Assembly (NCBI GenBank): GCA_902362375.1 | Contig: CABIVS010000001.1 | Location: forward strand, 109,820 to 173,819 | DNA from: Bacteroidaceae bacterium | GTDB lineage: Bacteria; Bacteroidota; Bacteroidia; Bacteroidales; Bacteroidaceae | Length of the DNA: 64,000 bases | Reading direction: 5' to 3' | Notes under the pieces: generated by a model | What the model was told of the DNA's origin: nothing | Databases searched by the model: none | The model's input: the letters and a program-made list of their open reading frames with translations, nothing else | In this document: in pieces, positions 46,684 to 55,122 of the stretch | Layout of the letters: each line of letters opens with the position of its first letter | Numbering within the stretch: position 1 is the first letter of the stretch | Translations under genes and position numbers: made by a program

Positions 46684-47814
46684 TTATTCCTGCGGTTTAT
46701 TTTCCGCTTCGTTTTGTTTCGCTTTCCATTCATTGAAAACCCGCTGATTGATTTGAATAGCCTGACGCATCCATTTATAATTTGGTGTATTGTCATAATC
46801 ATTATCGAAGCGATAAGCTCCTACTCCACCTTTATAACCTTTCCGCGGCATAGCAGCAGCCTGTTTCAGCAATTGACCTCCATTTGTGGCATACTTTTCA
46901 AAGTTTTCTGTACAGATTATTTTCTTAGGATCAACGCCATAACCATCTAAATTGGGGTTGGAACTACCATAACTTTGTATAATCCAATAATCGACATACT
47001 CATCCAATTCACTGGTAAGCCCATAAATATTTCCATCAATACAGATCATTTTATGTCCTTTACCTTCCGGATCGCTTTTCGGGCCAATGTAATTGTTCAT
47101 CTCTTTAACCAAATGAATCAAATGCTTGTTCTGACTCAATGTGCCATCCATATCAAACACACCACTACCGATTTCCCAGTCTACATCATAACCGTCCCAT
47201 TCGTTTGCATACAAAGAATCGCACAGAGCTTTGGCAAACTTCGCCAGACATGCATAATGGTTTTCACTTTCAAACTGACCTTCAAATCCCCAATATTTCC
47301 AACGGGCTTGTTTCTTCGCCGTTTCCAATTGAGCCGCCGACCAGCCTTCTTCCTCCGCTTGTTTTTCCACTTCGAGGTATACCGAATTTGGTGTCGCACC
47401 CTTACCAAGATAAGAAAGCAGACTTACCTGCAACAGTTTCGTTCCTTTCACCTTTTGCACAAACTCTTTATCAGCTTTCTGCTCCGGAGTAATTTCATAA
47501 CGTCCTGGAGCGCCACTCCACATAGAAACAAAATCCATACTATCGGGCATAGCAGAAAGATATCCTCTTCGATAAGCTCCAGCAGGCGCCCAATTGGAAT
47601 ACCATCCGAAAGCTACGGGACGATTGTAATTCCAGGCAGTCGCCTTATAGGCACGCAGATTGGCATAATATGCCTCACTCTCCGCATTGTTCATTGTGGC
47701 ATACCCGCCTATATGGTCTATCTCAATATTCTCCACATCCATGCAAGAAGTTACCATCATGCCTGTCAATGGAATAATATATAACAATTTTCTTAATGAT
47801 TTCATATTTTTCAT
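46684..47814 (-). CDS. GH18 lipoprotein, probable endo-beta-N-acetylglucosaminidase, locus B
   Basis: A 376-residue lipoprotein with lipobox VTSC (Cys near 24). The catalytic GH18 strand DGYDVDWE is intact, with Glu near residue 214. VAFGWYSNWAP is the first barrel strand, shared in kind with the locus-A enzyme (VVFGWYSEWTG), and IIQSYGSSNPN and VGAYRFDNDYD are late strands. Compared with the locus-A protein it has an insertion of about 20 residues before the catalytic strand (KQAEEEGWSAAQLETAKKQ). The likely role is release of N-glycans by cutting the chitobiose core at the surface. That role is inference from family and locus type. Confidence 0.88.
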   Translation of the reverse strand: MKNMKSLRKLLYIIPLTGMMVTSCMDVENIEIDHIGGYATMNNAESEAYYANLRAYKATAWNYNRPVAFGWYSNWAPAGAYRRGYLSAMPDSMDFVSMWSGAPGRYEITPEQKADKEFVQKVKGTKLLQVSLLSYLGKGATPNSVYLEVEKQAEEEGWSAAQLETAKKQARWKYWGFEGQFESENHYACLAKFAKALCDSLYANEWDGYDVDWEIGSGVFDMDGTLSQNKHLIHLVKEMNNYIGPKSDPEGKGHKMICIDGNIYGLTSELDEYVDYWIIQSYGSSNPNLDGYGVDPKKIICTENFEKYATNGGQLLKQAAAMPRKGYKGGVGAYRFDNDYDNTPNYKWMRQAIQINQRVFNEWKAKQNEAENKPQE

Positions 47815-47838
47815 CTGTATTAAAATGATACATGTAGG

Positions 47839-49479
47839 TTATCTCTTACAATCCCACCACAAACGGGTAGAAGACCTATCTTCGCCACCGGCACCGTTAT
47901 TGAACAACTTCAAGGCTGCTTCATAGATAGCCTTTCCCTCGTTAGTCTGAGAAAAACTGGTGGGATAAATCATACGGCGAATACCGCCCTCAAGAGTTGC
48001 GCCTTGCACTGCTCCTTTCAAAGTCTTAATGACATTCAACTTCGGATAACCGGTTCTTCTCCATTCCGTCCACGCTTCCTGTCCGTTAGGAAACAAAGCA
48101 ATCCACTTCTGAATCATAATCTTTTCCAACTTCTGCTCAGTTGTTCCTTCAAACTTGGCAGTAGTCTCACACGGAGCAGAAAGTGTTTGCCCATACTGAT
48201 AATGGGAAAACACAAATGCCCGAGGTGACAAATTGGAATTCATATAATCATCTACAGGATCGGTCACGCCATTCTCCTGAAAAGACATATCAATGCCCTG
48301 TTTATACCATGAATCCGCACTACCGAAACCTTCCCAGACTAAAGCTGCTTCCGCACGCAAAAAATAAACTTCCGACGCACGCAGCCAATATGTAGGAGTC
48401 CCACTTTGAATATTGGGCTTTGAGCAAGATTTGTAGATATCATTCTGCGCATTGGCATGCCCTGCCGGCACCGCTTGATATGTTTTTCCGTCGAAAGCCT
48501 CAACACCATAAGAGGTATTACCATCCATCGGCAAAAAATAAACACTCAAACGCGGGTCTTCATATCCCATCAGATAAGAAAAAATGGAAGAACCCATACG
48601 AGCTTCATTATAGTTGCCTGCCAGCCATTCAATGTTGTTGCGGAAAGTCATGCCTGCTCCTTGACTCATTTGGGCCGCATCATCCTTAGCCGTCATCACA
48701 CCGATAGAATGATTTACTGCTTGAGTAGCATATTTTTTCGCCAGTTCCGCATTAGCGAAGCGGACACGCATAGCCAAACGAAGCATCAGCGAATTGCCGT
48801 ATTTCACCCATTTAGTAGCATCTCCGGCATATACCGCATCATAAGCTCCCATCACATTCACCCCATTTTCAGCTTTTTCCGTCAATACGGCAATGGCAGC
48901 AGTCAAATCCTGAAACATAGCTTCATAAACATCCTTCTCCGAATCGAATGGAATGTTCATTGTAGCGTCCGCCGCATGAGAATAAGGCATCGGACCGAAA
49001 CTTTCAAGTGTCTTGTGCCAAGCGGAAATCTTCAGAATTTGAGCCAAAGCAAAGACTTCGGGCGTACCATTTTTTTCGGACGCTATTTTCAATTTCTTCC
49101 AAGGATCAAGAGCATTGGTATAGGACTGTGTATAGGTCGCTTTTATCCAATTGTCCAACAAATAATAAGTAGTATTGTTACTACCTGCGTTCCAACCGTT
49201 ACTGTTGTTCTCGCCAAAAAATCCACTCCAATTATCGGCCGATAGATGATAAGCTATTTGATATTCATTGATAACATCTGTATCATCAGCCTGTGTGCCT
49301 ACGGGAATCACTGTCCGTTGCATAGCTGTAATCAGCCCTCCGACTTCAAAACCATCCATCGCACCTTCTCCGTCGCTCATCTCAAATTGGTTGGTATTGA
49401 TTTCTTCAAAATTGCATGAGGCAAATAGCGCCATTGCGCATATCACCGCTAATAGTTTAAACTGATTCATTTTTCTCAT
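47839..49479 (-). CDS. SusD-like lipoprotein (SusD/RagB superfamily), locus B
   Basis: A 546-residue lipoprotein with lipobox FASC (Cys near 22) followed by NFEEINTNQFEMSD. Shared SusD_2 landmarks are ASEVYFLRAEAALVW and WIALFPNGQEAWTEWRRTGYPKL, which correspond to similar stretches in the locus-A protein. It captures the oligosaccharide for the adjacent SusC. It is 15 bp after susC and 24 bp before the GH18 gene. Confidence 0.92.
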   Translation of the reverse strand: MRKMNQFKLLAVICAMALFASCNFEEINTNQFEMSDGEGAMDGFEVGGLITAMQRTVIPVGTQADDTDVINEYQIAYHLSADNWSGFFGENNSNGWNAGSNNTTYYLLDNWIKATYTQSYTNALDPWKKLKIASEKNGTPEVFALAQILKISAWHKTLESFGPMPYSHAADATMNIPFDSEKDVYEAMFQDLTAAIAVLTEKAENGVNVMGAYDAVYAGDATKWVKYGNSLMLRLAMRVRFANAELAKKYATQAVNHSIGVMTAKDDAAQMSQGAGMTFRNNIEWLAGNYNEARMGSSIFSYLMGYEDPRLSVYFLPMDGNTSYGVEAFDGKTYQAVPAGHANAQNDIYKSCSKPNIQSGTPTYWLRASEVYFLRAEAALVWEGFGSADSWYKQGIDMSFQENGVTDPVDDYMNSNLSPRAFVFSHYQYGQTLSAPCETTAKFEGTTEQKLEKIMIQKWIALFPNGQEAWTEWRRTGYPKLNVIKTLKGAVQGATLEGGIRRMIYPTSFSQTNEGKAIYEAALKLFNNGAGGEDRSSTRLWWDCKR

Positions 49480-49494
49480 AATAAAGAAGGTGTA

Positions 49495-52400
49495 TTATAA
49501 TTTAAATTTAATACCGAAACCAAAGCTACGAACACTCGGTTGCATAAAATAATCATTACCTTGTCCGTAAGTACTAGTGGAAGGAGTCAGTTCCGGATCG
49601 AACGGAGCTTCGCAATACAACATCCAAGGATTGTTGGCTATAAACGAAACTGTAACATCTTTCAACACGTTACCAAACCACTTATTAGGCATAGTATAGC
49701 TAAAGGTAAGTTCTTGCAAACGAATATTGGTGGCACTGTATACATAGTAACCGGAAGTTTCATAATTTCCCGTACCTGTCATCTGATAATAAGACTTCGC
49801 GTCTACCAGACCTTGTCCCTTCAACAATACGCCTCCCGCTTCACGAGCCTCAGCCGAACGTTTGGACACACCGAAACGATCGAGCAATGCCTCTGTAGAA
49901 GAGGTCACCACGCCACCAAAACGTCCGTTGATCTGGAATCCGAGCCCAAAGCCTTTGTATGTCAACATATTACTCCATCCCATATTGAAATCAGGAGAAG
50001 TTTTTCCCAAATAAACGGGTTCCCCCTTTTCCATTCCAAAGGTTCCATCGCTCTTTACCTCAACATATCCCAAGTGGTCTTTCTTTAAGAAGGTGTTGGC
50101 ATAAATATCGTGAATACTTCCACCTTCTTTCAAGATGACACGACCACCATCCTTCAAAACCTCCGGAATATTAATCGGTTCATCCATCAAATCCGTATGA
50201 TAGTTTTCAACCATCTCCTTAATCTCGTTTATATTACGAGAGAATGTCAATGTTGAAGAGACTCCTAATCCGAACTTAAACTGATCGGAATAGCTTAATG
50301 AAGCCTCCCAACCACGATTTCCCACATTACCGGCCTGCAAATAAATCTGCTTGTATCCGGTAAATTCCGGAAGATCACCCAAGAAGGTCTGATTGTATGT
50401 ATTAGAATGATAGTAGGTTACCTCCGCACTTAATTTATTCCACAACTTCAGACTTAATCCAAATTCGTATGACTTTGTACGTTCTGCCTTGAAATCTGTA
50501 AACGGATAGATACCGGTAGGATCTAATGCACCACCCACAATAGGGGTAGTTACCGTACCCGGAGTCAGTCCCGAACGGGATACAGGCGCACCGACTTCCG
50601 TATACGAACCGCGAACTTTCAGGTAAGAGATAAATTCGGGCAATTTGACCATCTCGGAAATAATCCCGGACAGACCGATTGAGGGATAGAAGAAAGATTC
50701 TTCATCGGTATTCACCAAACGTGAATTCCAGTCATTACGTCCGGTCAGCGTCAAATAAAGCATACTCTTCCAACCAAGTTCCAAATTGGCAAAAACAGCA
50801 TGATTACGTACACGACTATCACCACCCTTTTCTGAAATACGACCATTAGCCGGATCGATATTAGAAGCCGCAAATTTATTGGGCACTCCCAATAATGTCC
50901 CTTTGTATCCTCTCTCCAATGCCCAATAGTTAGAATAGTTCCAACCCGCATTGGCAGAAATACTGAAATCAGCTATATGTTTATTTACGTTCAACATAAA
51001 GTCGGCATATTCCTGACGGTCTTCATAGTTATTGTATCCATACAGTCCTTTCTTGCCTTCCGCAAATTTATCGTCGGATGAAGCGTAAATCTTGCGTTCA
51101 AACAATACATGTGTGTCATCCATTCTGAAACGGGCTGCCGCATTCAACCAATCGGTAATATTATAAGTCAACCCTACGTTGAACATATAACGACTCTTTT
51201 CATTCGTAGCTACATTGCGATAAGCAGTCCAGTAAGGGTTCTGTGAAGCATATACCGGATCTGCCACCGGCCAATACTGAACCGGAAGTTGACGGCTTTC
51301 ATCGAAATGCTCGAATGACTTAATTCCATCAAAGTCTTCACCACGAGGGAACAAATAGGCGGCCATCACCGGATTCCAATATTGTCCTTGCGATACCATA
51401 TTCTTGTCTTTCTGTTTCACATACGACGCACCTAAATCAAGTTGTAATTTATCATTAAGGAAAGTTGCCGTATTACGGATTGTGAAATTCAAACGTTCAT
51501 ATTCATTATTAGGCACAATACCTTTGGAATTGGTAGAAGAAACAGAAGCAAAAGTCTGATTCGATTTCGTACCGGTGGTCAACGTAACTGAATTAATAAA
51601 GTTTGTTCCGGTATTAAAGAAATCCTTCTTAGGATCATAACTTGTAGGAGTCAAAAGTTTCTCACCCCAGCTTTCATACATATCTTTTTTGTTACCATAC
51701 GTATTTTGAAACTCAGGAGTCATATAAGCTTTGCTGAACTCTGAAGAAGAAGAGAACTGCACTGAAAGTTTTCCTTCTTTTCCTTTTTTAGTGGTAATCA
51801 AAATTACACCGTTGGCAGCACTACTACCATACAGCGCGGCAGCCGAAGGACCACTCAAAACAGAAAGGCTTTCAATATCTTCGGGATTGAAGTCGGCGAT
51901 TCCTTCTGTTCCGGCCTTACCTTCACCCATAATACCACTGTCGGTATTTCCCATATTGGTATTGAACAAAGGAATACCGTCCACCACATACAAAGCATTG
52001 TTATCACCTTCGATAGATTTTGCACCACGCATTACAACACGTGTCGCACCACCAACTCCACTAGCGCTTTTATTAATACTCACTCCGGCTATCTTACCGT
52101 TCAACGAGTTTACAAAGTTAGCATCTTTTACCGTAGTCAAAGCATCTCCCTTGACTTGTTGTACATTGTAAGACAACGCCTTTTCTGCGCGTTTGATACC
52201 CAATGCCGTCACAACAACTTCATCGAGCACTTCGGTATCCTGCTTCATTACAACCGGATAAAAATCTTTCTTGGAGACAGGAATTGTCTGTGTAGCATAT
52301 CCGATATAAGATACTTTGAGAATCGATTTTTCTGCCGCTTTGATCGTAAAGTTACCATCGAAATCGGTAATCGTACCTGTAGAACTACCATCCACAGATA

Positions 52401-52818
52401 TATTTACTCCAATCAACGGTTCACCGCTTTCATCGGTAACCTTTCCTTTGATATTTTTAAGGGTCTGCGTAACTACAGGCTTCTTTTCAGTTATTATGAT
52501 GTAGTTACCTTGAATCTGGAATGAAAAGCCTGTCCCTTTTAAAATGGTATCGAGTGCGGTTTCGAGGGATGCATTCTGCAAGTTTAACTGGGCTATTACT
52601 TTTCCTTTTAATTCGGAATCACTATAATTTATAGACTTTTTGGACTGTTTTTCCACAGTCTTTAAGGCATCAATGACAGTGATGTTCTTTTGCTGGATAG
52701 TTATTTTACTATCATTTTGAGCCAAAGCGAAAGTCTGTATAAGAATAAGACTTAAAAAAGTGAGAAAGACCCGCTTATGAGCTATTTTTTCTGCTATTTT
52801 TTCGTAGATTTGTAGCAT
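49495..52818 (-). CDS. SusC-like TonB-dependent transporter with STN domain, locus B
   Basis: A 1107-residue outer-membrane protein. The signal peptide ends near residue 33 (TFALAQ). The STN domain (about 38-110) is followed by a carboxypeptidase-like domain (GKVTDESGEPLIGVNISVDG), a plug with VVTALGIKRAEKALSYNVQQ and GPSAAALYGSSAANGVILI, and a barrel ending ..GFGIKFKL. The plug start is almost identical to that of the locus-A SusC, showing common descent. The 162-bp leader to fecR contains a plus-strand terminator and an antisense promoter box. Confidence 0.95.
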   Translation of the reverse strand: MLQIYEKIAEKIAHKRVFLTFLSLILIQTFALAQNDSKITIQQKNITVIDALKTVEKQSKKSINYSDSELKGKVIAQLNLQNASLETALDTILKGTGFSFQIQGNYIIITEKKPVVTQTLKNIKGKVTDESGEPLIGVNISVDGSSTGTITDFDGNFTIKAAEKSILKVSYIGYATQTIPVSKKDFYPVVMKQDTEVLDEVVVTALGIKRAEKALSYNVQQVKGDALTTVKDANFVNSLNGKIAGVSINKSASGVGGATRVVMRGAKSIEGDNNALYVVDGIPLFNTNMGNTDSGIMGEGKAGTEGIADFNPEDIESLSVLSGPSAAALYGSSAANGVILITTKKGKEGKLSVQFSSSSEFSKAYMTPEFQNTYGNKKDMYESWGEKLLTPTSYDPKKDFFNTGTNFINSVTLTTGTKSNQTFASVSSTNSKGIVPNNEYERLNFTIRNTATFLNDKLQLDLGASYVKQKDKNMVSQGQYWNPVMAAYLFPRGEDFDGIKSFEHFDESRQLPVQYWPVADPVYASQNPYWTAYRNVATNEKSRYMFNVGLTYNITDWLNAAARFRMDDTHVLFERKIYASSDDKFAEGKKGLYGYNNYEDRQEYADFMLNVNKHIADFSISANAGWNYSNYWALERGYKGTLLGVPNKFAASNIDPANGRISEKGGDSRVRNHAVFANLELGWKSMLYLTLTGRNDWNSRLVNTDEESFFYPSIGLSGIISEMVKLPEFISYLKVRGSYTEVGAPVSRSGLTPGTVTTPIVGGALDPTGIYPFTDFKAERTKSYEFGLSLKLWNKLSAEVTYYHSNTYNQTFLGDLPEFTGYKQIYLQAGNVGNRGWEASLSYSDQFKFGLGVSSTLTFSRNINEIKEMVENYHTDLMDEPINIPEVLKDGGRVILKEGGSIHDIYANTFLKKDHLGYVEVKSDGTFGMEKGEPVYLGKTSPDFNMGWSNMLTYKGFGLGFQINGRFGGVVTSSTEALLDRFGVSKRSAEAREAGGVLLKGQGLVDAKSYYQMTGTGNYETSGYYVYSATNIRLQELTFSYTMPNKWFGNVLKDVTVSFIANNPWMLYCEAPFDPELTPSTSTYGQGNDYFMQPSVRSFGFGIKFKL

Positions 52819-52942
52819 CTTTAGTATTAGTTAATTGGTTATTATTCTAGGATCATTCAGAATAGCGTCAATATTACGCTAATATTAAAAGAAATTGATT
52901 TCATATCCGGGAGGAACGGCCATTCCTTCCGGGTATTTTTTT
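52819..52942 (+). ncRNA. Predicted antisense sRNA over the locus-B susC leader (DonS-like)
   Basis: Plus-strand TAGATTTG (52805-52812) is a perfect -7 box, overlapping the first susC codons on the opposite strand; no clear -33 was found. Two hairpins follow (ATTCT/AGAAT and TAGCGT/ACGCTA), then a 14-bp terminator stem (52903-52916 with 52923-52936), loop CGGCCA, and seven T to 52942. The RNA would be about 120 nt and lie opposite the susC 5' leader. Position, terminator loop and size match the locus-A prediction. Confidence 0.62.
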
Positions 52943-52980
52943 GCATTACGTATTAAATTAAAAAAGGTTCTACAATATAT

Positions 52981-53967
52981 TTATTCTTTGCTAGTTACAT
53001 AGCACTTATTTCCCTTGACAACATAGTTTACATTTCCTACAACTTGCGATATAATCTTCATAACTTCCTCCAAATTAGCCTGTTTGGAGAAACGGAAACT
53101 ATATGTATTCTTTTTCAGACTATGAAGGCTATATACAAAGGCATAAGGAAATTTACGTTCAAGATTTGTAAAAATATCCTCCAGATGCATATTACTAAAA
53201 ACCAATTCCCCACGTTGCCATGCCGTCACATCATCTATCTCAGGCATCCGCAAATTGTGCGCTTTCGTATGTTTGTCATAGACCAACTGTTCATTAGGCT
53301 TTAAAATAATATTTGACATTAAATTATTAAATTCCACTTTCACACGACCTTCCAATAATGTGGCAATTAATTCATTGCTGTCAGGATAAGCATTTACATT
53401 AAACTCTGTTCCCAAAGCTGTAACTTGATAATCATTCGCCTTTACAATGAAAGGATGCTTCTTATCCGGTTTCACTTTAAAGTTGGCCTCACCAATCAAA
53501 TACACACTTCTAGTTTCTCCTGTAAATTGTTCCGGATATAGTAGTGTACTCTTTGAATTCAGCATGACATGTGTACCATCCGGTAATGTAAGTTCACGAG
53601 TTTCCGCTGTTGGTATATAGCATTCAACCAAATCTTTTTCTGGTCGGTCCTTTTCCAACATCAGATAGATAGAAATGGATGAGACAGCTAACAAGAAAAT
53701 AGCTGCAGCTCTCCATATAAGTAACTGGTAATTTCTCTGCGAAGTGACAGACTGCATTCCCAGATTCTGCCGCATTCGTTGTATTGATTGTTGCATACCA
53801 TCAGGTACTCTCTGTCCTTCTGCTTGTTTCCAAAGCTCATGAAGAGCCTCATTCTTTTCATCAACATGCTCCTCATCAGCCAACCACTGTTGCACTTTCT
53901 TCTGTGTATCGGCAGAATAGTTGTTATGGCCGAACAATTCTATGAGTTGTTGAATATAATTTTTCAT
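52981..53967 (-). CDS. FecR-family anti-sigma factor, locus B
   Basis: A 328-residue protein with a cytoplasmic sigma-binding part (about 1-82), a membrane segment (about 85-105, AAAIFLLAVSSISIYLML), and a periplasmic FecR domain with TRELTLPDGTHVMLNSKSTL and VYLIGEANFKVKPDKKHPF. The C-terminal DUF4974 region follows. It controls the sigma factor encoded 57 bp upstream at 54025-54579 in response to the STN domain of the locus-B SusC. Confidence 0.93.
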   Translation of the reverse strand: MKNYIQQLIELFGHNNYSADTQKKVQQWLADEEHVDEKNEALHELWKQAEGQRVPDGMQQSIQRMRQNLGMQSVTSQRNYQLLIWRAAAIFLLAVSSISIYLMLEKDRPEKDLVECYIPTAETRELTLPDGTHVMLNSKSTLLYPEQFTGETRSVYLIGEANFKVKPDKKHPFIVKANDYQVTALGTEFNVNAYPDSNELIATLLEGRVKVEFNNLMSNIILKPNEQLVYDKHTKAHNLRMPEIDDVTAWQRGELVFSNMHLEDIFTNLERKFPYAFVYSLHSLKKNTYSFRFSKQANLEEVMKIISQVVGNVNYVVKGNKCYVTSKE

Positions 53968-54024
53968 GAATCTTTTTCTTTCTTTTTTGGGCTTTATACA
54001 CTAAATACAACTACTATGAACACA

Positions 54025-54579
54025 CTACTTAAAAATATTGGAGAAAAAAATAAAAAAGAGGAGTACCTTCTTTAATTCGATCAATGCCAGATAAACCTGA
54101 TGCTCTATAGTACGAATAGAAACATCGAGTTTATCAGCTATTTCTTTATGGCTTAATCCTCGAAAACGGCTAAGTTCGAATATCAACCGACGACGCTTCG
54201 GCATCTTTTCCAAGGTCAACTGAATAATCAACAGCATCTCCCTATAATATACATTATTCAAGATCTCTTCTTTCTCTGTCAATTCATAAAGAAAAGTCTT
54301 TTCTATAACCTCCGCCTGATATTCTTGCTCTACCTGTTGATGCTTAAAGATGTTCAGAACTATATTTCTAGTCATTATAAAGATATAATTGTCTAGTTCT
54401 TTATCATTATTCAGCCATAACTCTGGCTGCAGCCAAAGCTTACAAAAAACATCTTGAGCCACATCTTCTGCATCACTTTCCGATTTAAGCAGCATTTGAG
54501 CAAAGTTCTTTACTTTCGGAAAATTCACAGTAAAAAACCTCTGAAACTTTAATTCAATCTGCTTGTCGTTATTTTCCAT
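54025..54579 (-). CDS. ECF RNA polymerase sigma factor, locus B
   Basis: A 184-residue ECF sigma factor. Region 2 includes MLLKSESDAEDVAQDVFCKLW; region 4 is the HTH RGLSHKEIADKLDVSIRTIEHQVYLA. The hydrophobic tail (VLLFFIFFSNIF) resembles those of the other two sigma factors in the window. It heads locus B. A minus-strand -7 box, TACATTTG, lies at 54613-54620, giving a leader of about 27 nt. Confidence 0.93.
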   Translation of the reverse strand: MENNDKQIELKFQRFFTVNFPKVKNFAQMLLKSESDAEDVAQDVFCKLWLQPELWLNNDKELDNYIFIMTRNIVLNIFKHQQVEQEYQAEVIEKTFLYELTEKEEILNNVYYREMLLIIQLTLEKMPKRRRLIFELSRFRGLSHKEIADKLDVSIRTIEHQVYLALIELKKVLLFFIFFSNIFK

Positions 54580-54612
54580 CTCTCTAGTATTTTTCAGTGT
54601 TAACGGTTAAAT

Positions 54613-54620
54613 CAAATGTA
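54613..54620 (-). promoter_or_regulatory. Candidate -7 promoter box of the locus-B sigma gene
   Basis: TACATTTG on the minus strand fits TAnnTTTG, 33 bp before the ATG. No good -33 TTTG was found at 19-21 bp. Confidence 0.45.
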
Positions 54621-54811
54621 CCATGTATAAGGTTAAAGAAATGATTAATATAATATCTATTACAAGCTTATAATCTGAAAGCAAAATAAAAGATTAATAA
54701 CACAATAAAAAAATATTATTACTGTTTTTTGATTTATTTTTTCAAGTAGCCATTACTACAAAGCTCCCTCAAACAAAACAAATGTAGATTACACACCCAT
54801 AAAAATAAAAA

Positions 54812-54842
54812 AGGCTTTATGAATCATTGATTCATAAAGCCT
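54812..54842 (-). terminator. Terminator of the tRNA-Gly/tRNA-Leu transcript
   Basis: Perfect 15-bp arms, AGGCTTTATGAATCA (54812-54826) and TGATTCATAAAGCCT (54828-54842), are separated by one base. On the minus strand the stem is followed by TTTTTTATTTTTA. It lies 14 bp past tRNA-Leu. Confidence 0.9.
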
Positions 54843-54856
54843 ATAAAGAATACTCG

Positions 54857-54940
54857 TACTCGAAGCGGGACTTGAACCCGCACAGCCGCAATGGCCAAAG
54901 GATTTTAAGTCCTTCGTGTCTACCATTCCACCATTCGAGC
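54857..54940 (-). tRNA. tRNA-Leu (anticodon UAA)
   Basis: An 84-nt cloverleaf with a long variable arm. Acceptor GCTCGAA pairs with TTCGAGT, discriminator A. The anticodon loop CTTAAAA gives UAA, and the T-arm is GCGGG-TTCAAGT-CCCGC. CCA is not encoded. It is co-transcribed with tRNA-Gly, 16 bp upstream. Confidence 0.95.
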
Positions 54941-54956
54941 ATCCTTTCAAAGAAAG

Positions 54957-55029
54957 AGCGGAAAACGAGACTCGAACTCGCGACCCTAACCTTGGCAAGG
55001 TTATGCTCTACCAACTGAGCTATTTCCGC
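54957..55029 (-). tRNA. tRNA-Gly (anticodon GCC)
   Basis: A 73-nt cloverleaf. Acceptor GCGGAAA pairs with TTTCCGC, discriminator T as usual for glycine tRNAs. D-arm GCTCAGTTGGTAGAGC and anticodon loop TTGCCAA give GCC. CCA is not encoded. It is the first of the two tRNAs in the transcript. Confidence 0.96.
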
Positions 55030-55045
55030 GTTTTTTCAACGGGTG

Positions 55046-55077
55046 CAAAGATAAGTAGTTTACTTGTTTCTGCCAAA
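55046..55077 (-). promoter_or_regulatory. Promoter of the tRNA-Gly/tRNA-Leu operon
   Basis: Minus-strand TTTG (55077-55074), a 20-bp spacer and TATCTTTG (55053-55046) match the Bacteroides consensus. The predicted start is near 55039, 10 nt before tRNA-Gly. Confidence 0.8.
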
Positions 55078-55080
55078 TCT

Positions 55081-55115
55081 TTTCGGAGGAAAGTTTAAAA
55101 AACTATCCTCCGAAA
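55081..55115 (-). terminator. Hairpin after argH, probable terminator
   Basis: TTTCGGAGGA (55081-55090) pairs with TCCTCCGAAA (55106-55115), extended by A/T pairing in the loop. It begins 7 bp past the argH stop. The U-tract is weak on the minus strand. Confidence 0.65.
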
Positions 55116-55122
55116 GTTTATT

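Noticed and set aside
54857..55029. tRNA genes as an attachment site for the accessory block
   Set aside because: No duplicated tRNA 3' end was found in the window and no integrase is present, so only position suggests it.
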